Shown here: positions 54,301 to 62,833 of the stretch, in pieces
Numbering within the stretch: position 1 is the stretch's first letter
Layout of the letters: each line of letters begins with the position of its first letter
NCBI RefSeq assembly: GCF_024331145.1
Contig: NZ_JANDJO010000004.1
Location: 310,001 to 374,000 of the forward strand
Length of the DNA: 64,000 bases
Reading direction: 5' to 3'
Source of the DNA: Shimia sp. CNT1-13L.2
Lineage (GTDB): Bacteria; Pseudomonadota; Alphaproteobacteria; Rhodobacterales; Rhodobacteraceae
The notes under the pieces: generated by a model
The model's database searches: none
Seen by the model: only the letters and a program-made list of their open reading frames with translations
Told to the model about the DNA's origin: nothing
Translations under genes and position numbers: made by a program

Positions 54301-55285
54301 CCTTGGTCTCTTCCGCCTGGAATCCAACCGTCTTCGGATCAAGCTCGTAGTGCGCCCCGCAGAACTGGCAATCCGCTGTTACCAGACCATCATCGGTGGT
54401 CATCTTTTCGATGTCCTTTGCCGAATATATAGAAAGGCTTTGGCGAACGCGTTCCTCGGAGCACGTGCATCCAAACTTAACAGACTGCGTATCGTAGACG
54501 CGTGGCTGTTCTTCGTGGAAGAGGCGAATCAGCAGGTCCGTCGGGGAAACGGAGGGGCCGATCATCTCCAGATCTTCAACGCTATCGAGCAGAATGTTAG
54601 CGCGATTCCAGTTCTCTCCGTCATCCTCGTTAAGGATGTCAGACGCAGCAAGGAGGCCTCCCTCGGCGCTACCACCTTCTCCGGTCACATGAGGAGATGC
54701 CTTTGGCATGTGTTGGAGCATGATACCGCCCGCGCGCCAATGTTCTGGCACACCCGGCTCAATCGACTTGCCAAACCGTAGGGCAAAGCGAGTCGCCAGC
54801 TGTTCGGATTGCGCAAAATATGTCTCGGCACAGGCCTTCAATGACCCACCGGCCAATGGTGCAATCCCCTGGTAAGGGGTCATACCATTGCCCTGATCCA
54901 TGAGAATGGCAAAATACCCGGCGCCGATCTGTTCAAAGGGATCGCCATCCGTCAGGCGGCTCTCATCATAACTCGCGTAAGCACGAATGCGCGCGGGTTC
55001 GCCTTCTTCTTGCGGCCCATAGTAATCCGTTGCGATCATCCGCACGGCGCCTTTGGACTGAACTTGCAAAGAAAGCTTCCAACGTAGCTTAATCGATTGA
55101 CCAATAAGCGCCGTCAAAAGTGCCATCTCGGCAACCAGTGCTTCCACGGCGGGGGGATAGTTGTGTTGCTTCAACACACCATCCAACACGCCATCAAGAC
55201 GTGCAACGCGACCGCGAATATCCGATTTGTCGAGCTGGAACGGCAGAACTGTGTCGTCCCAGGCGATTTTGTTTCCAAGAGTCAT
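54293..55285 (-). CDS. hslO: redox-regulated chaperone Hsp33
   Basis: Cytoplasmic holdase activated by oxidative unfolding; 330 residues. N-terminal domain with RVARLDGVLDGVLKQHNYP, GIAPLAGGSLKACAETYF and QSEQLATRFAL. The C-terminal zinc site uses four cysteines: GCTC in VKFGCTCSEERV and CQFC in ADCQFCGAHYELD. First gene of a five-gene leftward run with overlapping or near-zero spacing. ATG start at 55285. Confidence 0.95.
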   Translation of the reverse strand: MTLGNKIAWDDTVLPFQLDKSDIRGRVARLDGVLDGVLKQHNYPPAVEALVAEMALLTALIGQSIKLRWKLSLQVQSKGAVRMIATDYYGPQEEGEPARIRAYASYDESRLTDGDPFEQIGAGYFAILMDQGNGMTPYQGIAPLAGGSLKACAETYFAQSEQLATRFALRFGKSIEPGVPEHWRAGGIMLQHMPKASPHVTGEGGSAEGGLLAASDILNEDDGENWNRANILLDSVEDLEMIGPSVSPTDLLIRLFHEEQPRVYDTQSVKFGCTCSEERVRQSLSIYSAKDIEKMTTDDGLVTADCQFCGAHYELDPKTVGFQAEETKGE

Positions 55286-55361
55286 GGGGTTTCCCTAGTG
55301 GCCTTCATTTGCCATACCGCGACTATATAGGAGCGGCAAGCCAAACAAAAAGAGGTGCAAC

Positions 55362-55799
55362 GTGATACGACGATTTGGGCAACCTCCAAGAACCGATGTC
55401 AAATACCGGGCCCGACCCGGCGTCTATGCCGTCCTGCTTCAAGGATCGGATATGCTTCTGACATTTCAAGAAGAGCCGGATCCGGAATTCCAACTGCCCG
55501 GGGGCGGCATCGACCCAGGCGAGTCCCCTGTCTCCGCGCTTCACAGAGAAGTTTACGAGGAAACGGGCTGGACAATTTCCGCACCGAAACGTTTGGGGGC
55601 ATTTCGGCGCTTCGTGTTCATGCCAGAGTACGATCTCTGGGCGGAAAAGGTCTGTACGATATATGTCGCGAGACCTGCGCTTCGATTGGGCCCTCCGACT
55701 GAACCCCTGCATTCAGCTTTTTGGTTGCCAGCAAGTGAGGCGATCGGGGTTCTGGCGAATTCAGGCGATCAGCATTTTGCGGCCACATGTTTGCAATGA
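55362..55799 (+). CDS. Nudix hydrolase
   Basis: A 145-residue Nudix protein, the third in the window. RPGVYAVLLQGSDMLLTFQE is the N-terminal strand, and the box GGGIDPGESPVSALHREVY followed by EETGW is complete. FVFMPEYDLWAEKVCTIYVA and HSAFWLPASEA finish the fold. Substrate unknown. Divergent from hslO with 76 bp between. Its last 31 bp overlap the end of the response-regulator gene on the other strand. Confidence 0.9.
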   Translation: MIRRFGQPPRTDVKYRARPGVYAVLLQGSDMLLTFQEEPDPEFQLPGGGIDPGESPVSALHREVYEETGWTISAPKRLGAFRRFVFMPEYDLWAEKVCTIYVARPALRLGPPTEPLHSAFWLPASEAIGVLANSGDQHFAATCLQ

Positions 55800-57067
55800 C
55801 GGGCGCAGGGACTGAATTCAAACAAAATTCCGGAGACATCATCAGACATCTTTTCACTTCCTGAAAAGGCGATGAGTCTTTTGTGGAGGTCGGCCAACAT
55901 CGTTTCGACGGGCTGGTTTCTCAGTTGGTATAACAACTTCGACAAGGCGCTTTCACCTAGCAGGTGACCATCAGGCCCGGAGCATTCCGTGACTCCATCT
56001 GACAGGATTAGAAGACGGTCTCCCTCGTTGAGGTCCACTTCAAGTTCCTGATATTCCACGTCTTTAATCAGGCCAATTGGAAACCCTCCCGACCCAAGAA
56101 ACTCAACCTTCCCTGTTTTACGCAAAATCACTGGATGCGGATGTCCAGCCTGGGTCATTGAAACTCTGCCCAACTTAAGATCCAAAACCGCCAGAAGCAT
56201 TGTGAAATAGTGCTCCGTTTCGAGTTCAGAAAGCAGGATGTTATTTAGCCTCGCGGCGACCTGCGAAGGCGCGAGATACTTTGTTTCACCGTTCTCATTT
56301 GAAACTAGTGCGATGTTCTGATCCGCGGAATTGGACGAAAGATAGCCAGCTAACCTTGCGGTCATAAGTGCGGAACTGACCCCATGTCCTGACACGTCCA
56401 GTGCATAAAGGCCGATTTGGTGGGGGCTAATCCTGTAGTGACCAACGAGATCGCCACCTACATGCCCGCTTGGTTGAAGCATGTAGGAAACAGACCCACT
56501 ATCGAAAACCTGAAAAGTCTCTTTAACCAAAGACTGTTGAAGCTCTTTGGCTTCCAGCAAATCGTTGTCCAACAAGCCATATAACCTTCTCAATTCGCCT
56601 AGTGTTTGGGAAATAACTTCATTCTTTTGCGTCAACTCCTTCTGCATCCGGAGGATTCGATCACCAGCGTTGATCCTTGCCCTGAGTTCATGCGCATTGA
56701 CCGGCTTGGAAATGAAGTCATCTGCTCCGCTCTCCAATCCCTTGGCAACCTCTGCCTTCTCGCTCTTGGAGGTCAGCAAAATAAAGTATCCGTAGCCATC
56801 TGACGGAAGTGCCCGAAAAGCCTGACAGAATTCGAGGCCGTCCATTCCCGGCATGACCCAATCGCTGATAATCAGATCTGGCCGCTGGTGAAGGCAGTGT
56901 TGGAGCGCTTCCTCGCCAGAAGCGGCTTCATGAACCTCATACCCATCGCGAACCAAGGACGCGGATAGAATCCGACGTTGAAGCTGGCTGTCGTCGACCA
57001 AAAGCACACGCTTGATAGCTCTTGGTGGTGATTTGGTTGGTACATCTTGGTGCTTTTGAAGTGACAA
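55769..57067 (-). CDS. response regulator fused to PP2C-type phosphatase (RsbU/SpoIIE-like)
   Basis: A 432-residue signalling protein. Receiver domain at ~18-140 with KRVLLVDDSQLQRRIL, phosphoacceptor Asp69 in DLIISDWVMPGMDG, and Lys121 in FISKPV. A short helical linker (~140-185) leads to the PP2C/SpoIIE phosphatase: PSGHVGGDLVGHY and LYALDVSGHGVSSALMTARL hold the metal-binding Asp residues; ILSDGVTECSG and MSDDVSGILFEF close it. It should dephosphorylate an anti-sigma-factor antagonist when its receiver is phosphorylated; no antagonist gene is present. The Hpt protein is divergent. Confidence 0.92.
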   Translation of the reverse strand: MSLQKHQDVPTKSPPRAIKRVLLVDDSQLQRRILSASLVRDGYEVHEAASGEEALQHCLHQRPDLIISDWVMPGMDGLEFCQAFRALPSDGYGYFILLTSKSEKAEVAKGLESGADDFISKPVNAHELRARINAGDRILRMQKELTQKNEVISQTLGELRRLYGLLDNDLLEAKELQQSLVKETFQVFDSGSVSYMLQPSGHVGGDLVGHYRISPHQIGLYALDVSGHGVSSALMTARLAGYLSSNSADQNIALVSNENGETKYLAPSQVAARLNNILLSELETEHYFTMLLAVLDLKLGRVSMTQAGHPHPVILRKTGKVEFLGSGGFPIGLIKDVEYQELEVDLNEGDRLLILSDGVTECSGPDGHLLGESALSKLLYQLRNQPVETMLADLHKRLIAFSGSEKMSDDVSGILFEFSPCARHCKHVAAKC

Positions 57068-57228
57068 AGGTGGATCTACCGGGACAGTCGCTCGAGTTCA
57101 CAGGACCATTGTTATCATGTTGTGCCTTAACAAGACCTCAACCCAACTGCGCTCGATACTGTTTGTCGTGGCGCTCATTTCTTAAGGATTCCATGTCACA
57201 GTCGTCTCGGGCGACTGCGAGGTAAGGA

Positions 57229-57597
57229 ATGATCAATTGGGATCGCGTTGAAGAGTTACACGAAGAAATCGGGCCAGAGGATTTTGACTCTGTCGTCGCG
57301 CTATTTCTGGAGGAGGTCGGTCAAGCAATTGGCCGACTTGAGGAAAATTCTTCTCGCTCTAATCTGGGGGCGGATCTGCATTTTCTGAAAGGCTGTGCTC
57401 TAAATCTTGGGTTCAACAGTTTCTCGCTGGTCTGCCAAACAGGGGAAACACTGGTTTCCGAGGGCAATGAGGAGCTCGTTAATTTGCCTGGCTTGCTTGC
57501 AACCTATGAGGACTCTCTGAATGAGTTTCAATTGGAGCTGGAGACCCGGCTCAAACAACTGAAGCGGTCTATTCCCAAACCTTCCAGCATTGGCTGA
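57229..57597 (+). CDS. Hpt phosphotransfer protein
   Basis: A 122-residue four-helix histidine phosphotransfer protein. The HxxKG motif is LHFLKGCALNLGF with His51, Lys54 and Gly55. Acidic first helices (DRVEELHEEIGPEDFDSVVA), no kinase domain. Start ATG 57229 right after TAAGGA; a CAGTCG/CGACTG inverted repeat (57199-57217) lies just before it. Divergent from the response-regulator phosphatase, so the two probably form one phosphorelay arm; that is inferred from adjacency. Confidence 0.9.
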   Translation: MINWDRVEELHEEIGPEDFDSVVALFLEEVGQAIGRLEENSSRSNLGADLHFLKGCALNLGFNSFSLVCQTGETLVSEGNEELVNLPGLLATYEDSLNEFQLELETRLKQLKRSIPKPSSIG

Positions 57598-57747
57598 AAC
57601 AGCAGGGTTTCCAGGCTGAAATCCGCAGTAAACAAAGCCAAATTAAGGGATTTCGATCGATTTCTCTTTTATGGTTCTGCCTGCACCTTGCCCTAGTGTG
57701 GAAAACCCGTTATCGCGCCCTCGATATACGTATAAGGGGAAGAAAAC

Positions 57748-58974
57748 ATGTCCGCGCCCAAGAAAGTTGTTCTGGCCTATTCCGGCGGCCTTGATACCTC
57801 GATCATCCTGAAGTGGCTGCAAACCGAATATGGTTGCGAAGTGGTGACCTTCACCGCCGATCTGGGTCAGGGTGAAGAACTCGATCCTGCCCGCAAAAAG
57901 GCAGAGCTTCTGGGTATCAAACCCGAGAACATCTATATCGAGGACATCCGCGAAGAATTCGTACGCGACTTCGTGTTCCCCATGTTCCGCGCCAACGCGC
58001 AGTACGAAGGCCTGTACCTTCTTGGCACCTCGATCGCGCGTCCTCTGATTTCAAAACGCCTGATTGAAATCGCAGAAGAAACCGGCGCAGACGCCGTCGC
58101 GCACGGTGCGACAGGAAAGGGCAACGACCAAGTCCGTTTCGAATTGGCTGCTTATGCGCTGAACCCAGACATCAAGGTAATTGCACCCTGGCGTGAGTGG
58201 GATCTGACTTCGCGGACCCGCTTGATCGACTTTGCCGAAAAGAACCAGATTCCGATCGCAAAAGACAAACGCGGCGAGGCTCCTTTCTCGGTGGATGCAA
58301 ACCTGCTGCACACCTCGTCCGAAGGCAAGGTTCTGGAAGATCCGGCGCAAATGGCGCCTGACTATGTGTTCCAGCGCACTGTTCACCCCGAAGACGCACC
58401 CGATACTCCGGAATACATCGAGATCGGCTTTGAAAAGGGCGATCCGGTAAGCATCAATGGCGTCGCCATGTCGCCGGCAACCATTCTGACGGAACTGAAT
58501 GAATACGGTCGCAAGCACGGCATTGGCCGTCTTGACCTTGTTGAGGGCCGTTTTGTTGGCATGAAATCGCGCGGCATCTACGAAACGCCCGGCGGCACGA
58601 TCCTGATCGAAGCCCACCGTGGGATCGAGTCGATCACGATGGATCGCGGCGCGATGCACCTCAAAGACCAGCTCATGCCGCAATATGCCGAGCTGATCTA
58701 CAATGGTTTCTGGTACTCGCCCGAGCGCGAGATGCTGCAGGCTGCCATCGACCTGAGCCAAGAGCACGTCACCGGCACCGTTCGCGTGAAACTGTACAAA
58801 GGTCTGGCCTCGACAGTTGGTCGCTGGTCTGAGCATTCGCTCTATTCGGAAGAGCACGTGACTTTCGAAGAGGATGCTGGCGCGTATGACCAGAAGGACG
58901 CGGCGGGCTTTATCCAGCTGCAGGCCCTGCGTCTCAAGCTGATCGCGATGCGCAACAAGCGTGTGGGCAAGTAA
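57748..58974 (+). CDS. argG: argininosuccinate synthase
   Basis: ATP-dependent condensation of citrulline and aspartate; 408 residues. PP-loop at the N-terminus, [17 protein letters not shown]; then [36 protein letters not shown] and [40 protein letters not shown]. Full length. ATG 57748 follows AAGGGGAAG. The 150 bp upstream are AT-rich and should hold the promoter; a TATACGTATA palindrome lies there. A hairpin terminator follows. Confidence 0.98.
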   Translation: MSAPKKVVLAYSGGLDTSIILKWLQTEYGCEVVTFTADLGQGEELDPARKKAELLGIKPENIYIEDIREEFVRDFVFPMFRANAQYEGLYLLGTSIARPLISKRLIEIAEETGADAVAHGATGKGNDQVRFELAAYALNPDIKVIAPWREWDLTSRTRLIDFAEKNQIPIAKDKRGEAPFSVDANLLHTSSEGKVLEDPAQMAPDYVFQRTVHPEDAPDTPEYIEIGFEKGDPVSINGVAMSPATILTELNEYGRKHGIGRLDLVEGRFVGMKSRGIYETPGGTILIEAHRGIESITMDRGAMHLKDQLMPQYAELIYNGFWYSPEREMLQAAIDLSQEHVTGTVRVKLYKGLASTVGRWSEHSLYSEEHVTFEEDAGAYDQKDAAGFIQLQALRLKLIAMRNKRVGK

Positions 58975-59005
58975 GCTCCAGCAACGTCAGCATTGCCTGA
59001 ATATG

Positions 59006-59042
59006 AACGCCCCCCTAGCACTCTAGGCGGGGCGTTTTCTTT
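59006..59042 (+). terminator. terminator after argG
   Basis: ACGCCCCCCTAG pairs with CTAGGCGGGGCGT (one bulge) around CACT, followed by TTTCTTTT. It lies 32 bp after the argG stop and just before the SCP2 gene. Confidence 0.85.
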
Positions 59043-59054
59043 TGGGAGTGAGAC

Positions 59055-59339
59055 ATGGCGTTGCAACAAATTGCGGATGGGATTCAATCGGGGTTGGCAG
59101 GTAAGTCCTTTGACGGCAGCCTAAAATTCGATTGCGGAGACGATGGCGTGATCGTTCTCAGGGATGCATCAGCCAGCACTGAGGATCAGGAAACCGACTG
59201 TACCATCCGGATTTCCAAGGACAACTTGACCAAGCTGTTGACTGGAAAACTCAACCCGATGACCGGCGTAATGATGGGCAAGCTGAAGATTTCCGGCGAT
59301 ATGGGCATTGCGATGAAGCTTGGGAAGCTAATCGGTTAA
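59055..59339 (+). CDS. SCP2 sterol-binding-domain protein
   Basis: A 94-residue stand-alone SCP2-fold protein, a hydrophobic-ligand carrier in the cytoplasm. FDGSLKFDCGDDGVIVLRD and CTIRISKDNLTKLLTGKLNP lead to the typical end MMGKLKISGDMGIAMKLGKL. ATG at 59055 follows GGGAGTGAGAC. It is monocistronic between the argG terminator and the convergent sulfotransferase-like gene. Ligand unknown. Confidence 0.92.
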   Translation: MALQQIADGIQSGLAGKSFDGSLKFDCGDDGVIVLRDASASTEDQETDCTIRISKDNLTKLLTGKLNPMTGVMMGKLKISGDMGIAMKLGKLIG

Positions 59340-59359
59340 GTTCCTGATTTCACGCGTTT

Positions 59360-60073
59360 TCACGCCTTCTCAGACTGCATTTTCCGGTAGTGGATCATAG
59401 CCTCGTCCAGCACTTCCTGCAGGTGTTCGGGGACGCTTGGCAAGGGGCCTTCGGGCCCTGCGAAGCCGGTAGAGTTCCAGACCGCGCTGTACCAATGCGG
59501 GGCCCAGACGCCATCGTCCCTATGGCCGCCGCGGGGCCATTTGAGCATGGCATCTTCGAAGTCCAGTTCAAGCTTAGTACATATTTTTTTCAATTCTTTC
59601 ATAGGGTTATCGCGTATGTCGTGACTATCGACAACGATTGGAGTTTGCCCCCACCCCTTAACCAGATCGAACAATTCGGCCTGTTGACGAAAGCCGATGT
59701 CGTCCAACGTGGGGTTCTCACGCTTGGCGGCATAGCTGGCTATGACGCGGGCGGGATGACGAATGAGGAAGACGTTTACGCAGTCTTTCATCCACTCCCT
59801 TGGTATGCCCGCTATCATGTGCTGCGTCATATGTTTTTGATAGAAAACGGTTTTTCCTTCGGGAACCTCCCCAACCAGAGATCGGGCAACAACCTCGGGA
59901 TCCTTTGATTGCGATGCCAGAATCTCGTCTCGCATCGGGTGATCAAGACCCGTCCGGGCGAGGTATGCGGCGTAGAAAGGTTCGTCCACGACGGCGCAAT
60001 CCGGGCGATTTCCAAAGCTGTACATCATGGCTGTCGAGAGGTTTCGTGGGCCGGACCACATGGCGATTTTCAT
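59360..60073 (-). CDS. sulfotransferase-like protein linked to class IV aminotransferase
   Basis: A 237-residue P-loop protein of the sulfotransferase fold: N-terminal MKIAMWSGPRNLSTAMMYSF (5'-phosphosulfate loop GPRNLST), DEPFYAAYL, and VFLIRHPARVIASYAAKR as the 3'-phosphate site. Proteins like this occur beside or fused to branched-chain aminotransferases in other organisms, from memory, with no proven sulfation activity; database names vary. Downstream of the aminotransferase gene by 58 bp, a gap that holds copy B of the tandem element. Confidence 0.8.
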   Translation of the reverse strand: MKIAMWSGPRNLSTAMMYSFGNRPDCAVVDEPFYAAYLARTGLDHPMRDEILASQSKDPEVVARSLVGEVPEGKTVFYQKHMTQHMIAGIPREWMKDCVNVFLIRHPARVIASYAAKRENPTLDDIGFRQQAELFDLVKGWGQTPIVVDSHDIRDNPMKELKKICTKLELDFEDAMLKWPRGGHRDDGVWAPHWYSAVWNSTGFAGPEGPLPSVPEHLQEVLDEAMIHYRKMQSEKA

Positions 60074-60094
60074 CGATTTTTGCCTGTCTGTATC

Positions 60095-60127
60095 ACGTCG
60101 GTATTACGTCGGTATTGCGGAGGTGCG
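60095..60127 (-). repeat. 11-bp tandem element, copy B
   Basis: Read on the minus strand: CGCACCTCCGC, then AATACCGACGT twice. It starts four bases after the aminotransferase stop codon and ends 21 bases before the next gene's start. It is identical to copy A at 20714-20757 except that A has one extra, degenerate block. Confidence 0.85.
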
Positions 60128-60131
60128 AGAT

Positions 60132-61043
60132 TCACCTTTCGACATTGCGGGCGACCAGATCTTTGTAGAGCGCGCGAATGCGTTTGGTCATCGGCCCCAT
60201 TTCTCCGTCGCCAATCTGCCGCCCGTCAATGTCGCCCACGGGCGTCTGGGCACCGAATGTTCCGGTGAGGAACGCCTCGTCGGCGCCATAGGTATCCACG
60301 AGTGAGTAGTTGCGCTCGAACACCGGAATGCCGTCTGCGCGGCACAGGTCGATCACCTTTTGGCGGGTGATGCCGTTCATGCAGTAATCGCCGGTTGAGG
60401 TCCAAACTTCGCCCTTACGCACGATGAAAAAGTTGCAGGCATTGGTCGTATTCACAAAGCCATTCACATCCAGCATGAGGCCTTCATCTGCCCCCGCCTT
60501 TTCGGCAGCGATACAGGCGAGGATGCAGTTCAACTTGGAATGCGAATTGAGCTTTGGGTCCTGTGTCATAGGGAGGCCGCGGATATGGGGCACCGTGGCC
60601 AGGCGAATCGGGCGTGGGATCGATGGCCTGGAATGTTCCATGATGATGGTGATCGTTGGCCCCTGTCGGGACAGGCCCGGGTGCTGAAACGGGCGGGTTT
60701 TGACACCGCGTGTAACCATAAGGCGGGCATGGGCATCGGTGGTCATGCCATTCGCGGCGCGGGTATCTTCCAGCGCCTGTTTCATGGCGTCTTTGGATAT
60801 GCCGATGTCGAGATCAATTGCCTTGGCGGCTTCGAACAGGCGGTCCATGTGTTCATCAAGGAAGGCCCAGTGCCCCTGATAAAGCCGCAACCCCTCCCAG
60901 ACACCGTCACCAAGCATGAAACCGGAATCATAGACACTTACCACGGCTTCGGCCTTGGGAACGATTCGACCATTCAAATAGATCAGGATGTTTTCGTTTC
61001 GCGCATCGTCTTCGGCCTGGTGCGTCGTGACGTGATCGTCCAT
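60132..61043 (-). CDS. class IV PLP aminotransferase (branched-chain or D-amino-acid type)
   Basis: A 303-residue fold-type IV transaminase. ILIYLNGRIVPKAEAVVSVY and DSGFMLGDGVWEGLRLYQG form the substrate pocket; the PLP-binding Lys is in LNSHSKLNCILACIAAEKAG; ADEGLMLDVNGFVNTTNACN and FLTGTFGAQTPVGDIDGRQI bind cofactor phosphate. The family separates branched-chain, D-alanine and ADC lyase types by pocket residues I cannot resolve here. ATG 61043 after AGAGGGAGAG. Confidence 0.88.
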   Translation of the reverse strand: MDDHVTTHQAEDDARNENILIYLNGRIVPKAEAVVSVYDSGFMLGDGVWEGLRLYQGHWAFLDEHMDRLFEAAKAIDLDIGISKDAMKQALEDTRAANGMTTDAHARLMVTRGVKTRPFQHPGLSRQGPTITIIMEHSRPSIPRPIRLATVPHIRGLPMTQDPKLNSHSKLNCILACIAAEKAGADEGLMLDVNGFVNTTNACNFFIVRKGEVWTSTGDYCMNGITRQKVIDLCRADGIPVFERNYSLVDTYGADEAFLTGTFGAQTPVGDIDGRQIGDGEMGPMTKRIRALYKDLVARNVER

Positions 61044-61193
61044 TTCGAGCTCTCCCTCTTTCTCGCGAGGCTAGGAGCCTCGGGACAGACTTCCAAGGGG
61101 TAAACTGTGGTCACCAACCCGTGACATTCGATTGCATGGGATTGTGCTTCGCGTTGTTGCGCAGCAGGCTACTCCATATCAGGAGGTTTCATC

Positions 61194-61853
61194 ATGCGTC
61201 TGGTTCTCAAAGCTAAGCCCATTGTACTGGGAGCACTCATCTCAATTGGTCTTCTTGCACACGGCACCCAAGCGAAAGCCGCCGAAGATACCTTGATCGT
61301 AGCAGGAGGGTGTTTTTGGTGCGTCGAGAGCGATTTTGAAAGCGTGAAGGGCGTAAAGGAAGCCGTTTCCGGATACACCGGCGGAAAGACCAAGAACCCC
61401 AGCTACAAGGATGTGACTCGTGGAGGCTCGGGCCACTACGAGGCAGTAAAGATCATTTTTGATCCGAACGTGGTGAGCCGGAGAGAGCTGTTGCACAAGT
61501 TTTTCCGTTCGGTTGATCCGACGGATGCGGGTGGCCAATTCTGTGACCGTGGAAACAGCTATAGAACTGCGATTTTCGTCTCTAACAAGGCGGAAAAGTC
61601 CCTTGCAGAGAAATCCAAGGCCGAAGCACAAAGTGCGCTGGGGCGTAAGATTGTGACGCCGATCCTTGAGGAAGGCCGGTTTTACGATGCCGAAGCGTAC
61701 CATCAGGATTACTACAAGGGTTCAAAGCTTGTCCTGACGCGGTTCGGGCCGAAACGCCAATCCGAAGCATATAAACGCTATCGCGAAGCCTGTGGCCGCG
61801 ATGCGCGCGTCGCGCAGCTTTGGGGTGATGCGGCACCTTTTGTCGGTCACTAA
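61194..61853 (+). CDS. msrA: peptide methionine sulfoxide reductase MsrA, exported form
   Basis: Reduces the S-form of methionine sulfoxide. 219 residues: a signal-like N-terminus (PIVLGALISIGLLAHGTQAKA) precedes the catalytic GGCFWCVESDF, then GVKEAVSGYTGGKTKNPSY, GSGHYEAVKI, HKFFRSVDPTDAGGQFCDRG, FYDAEAYHQDYY. The recycling Cys may be in REACGRD near the end. Start ATG 61194 after CAGGAGG. Predicted periplasmic, which would need a thiol electron source there. Confidence 0.92.
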   Translation: MRLVLKAKPIVLGALISIGLLAHGTQAKAAEDTLIVAGGCFWCVESDFESVKGVKEAVSGYTGGKTKNPSYKDVTRGGSGHYEAVKIIFDPNVVSRRELLHKFFRSVDPTDAGGQFCDRGNSYRTAIFVSNKAEKSLAEKSKAEAQSALGRKIVTPILEEGRFYDAEAYHQDYYKGSKLVLTRFGPKRQSEAYKRYREACGRDARVAQLWGDAAPFVGH

Positions 61854-61877
61854 GGGCTTAGCGGGCTGCCGCCTTTG

Positions 61878-62750
61878 TCAAAAACCGGCGGCCCTTACCT
61901 CTGCAAGATCAGGAATGACATCTGCAGTGCCCTCGCGAGTCACCATGAGCGCAGAGGCACGGATCGCTAGGTCGATTGCCTGTTCGATCCGCTGACCCCG
62001 ATCAAGCCCCGCAGCAACATATCCCGCAAAGGTATCACCGGCCCCTGTCGCGTCGACGGGCGTGACCTTGGGCGCGGGGAATTCGTGCTTTTCGCCTGAA
62101 ATAGTGTCTATCAACACGCATCCACGTGCCCCCAGCGTCACAATTATCTTGAGCGCACGCCCCTGCCCGATCTCTTCACCGGTGGCGGCCTTGTGCTGTT
62201 GCAATTCGACTTCGTTCAGGATGACGACGTCGGCAAAGGGAAGCGCGGCCTCCAGGGCTTCGGTTTCATAAGGAGCAGGACAACAGATCACGCGCAGACC
62301 GAGGCTCTTGGCTGTTTGCGCGGCAAAGACCTGGGCGTTGGTTTCATTCTGGAAGATCAGCGTGTCACCGGGGGACGCCTCGGACAGAACAAGACCAATC
62401 TGATCTTCGGAAATCTGGCGATTGGCACCGGGATAGATGACGATGGCGTTCTCGCCAGAGGGATCAACGTTTATGATGGCGTGGCCCGTGGGTTCTTCGA
62501 TCCGGGCAATGGCGCGGGTGTCGACGCCATATTCCATCATCCTCTCGACCGCCCAGGCGCCATCAGCTCCAACCGCACCGATATGAGCCACATGCGCGCC
62601 GGCACGAGCAGCCGCAACCGACATGTTGGCACCTTTGCCACCAAGCCCACGGCTCATGGCAGATGCCGCCAAAGTTTCCCCCGGCGCGGGAAGGTGCGGG
62701 ACGCGGTAGAAGTAATCGGCGTTGATCGAACCGAGATTGTAGATCGCCAT
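61878..62750 (-). CDS. rbsK: ribokinase (PfkB family)
   Basis: Phosphorylates ribose at O5; 290 residues. NLGSINADYFYRVPHLPAPG at the start, GGKGANMSVAAARAG substrate loop, and DATGAGDTFAGYVAAGL with the catalytic Asp and anion hole near 235. Other PfkB sugars cannot be fully excluded. No ribose transporter is adjacent. Confidence 0.88.
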   Translation of the reverse strand: MAIYNLGSINADYFYRVPHLPAPGETLAASAMSRGLGGKGANMSVAAARAGAHVAHIGAVGADGAWAVERMMEYGVDTRAIARIEEPTGHAIINVDPSGENAIVIYPGANRQISEDQIGLVLSEASPGDTLIFQNETNAQVFAAQTAKSLGLRVICCPAPYETEALEAALPFADVVILNEVELQQHKAATGEEIGQGRALKIIVTLGARGCVLIDTISGEKHEFPAPKVTPVDATGAGDTFAGYVAAGLDRGQRIEQAIDLAIRASALMVTREGTADVIPDLAEVRAAGF

Positions 62751-62833
62751 TGGGTTTGTCCAAGTGTGAGGGCCAAAGAAAACGGGCCGGACAAGTTTGC
62801 CCGACCCGTCAAAAACTTCAAGCTGATCCGCGG

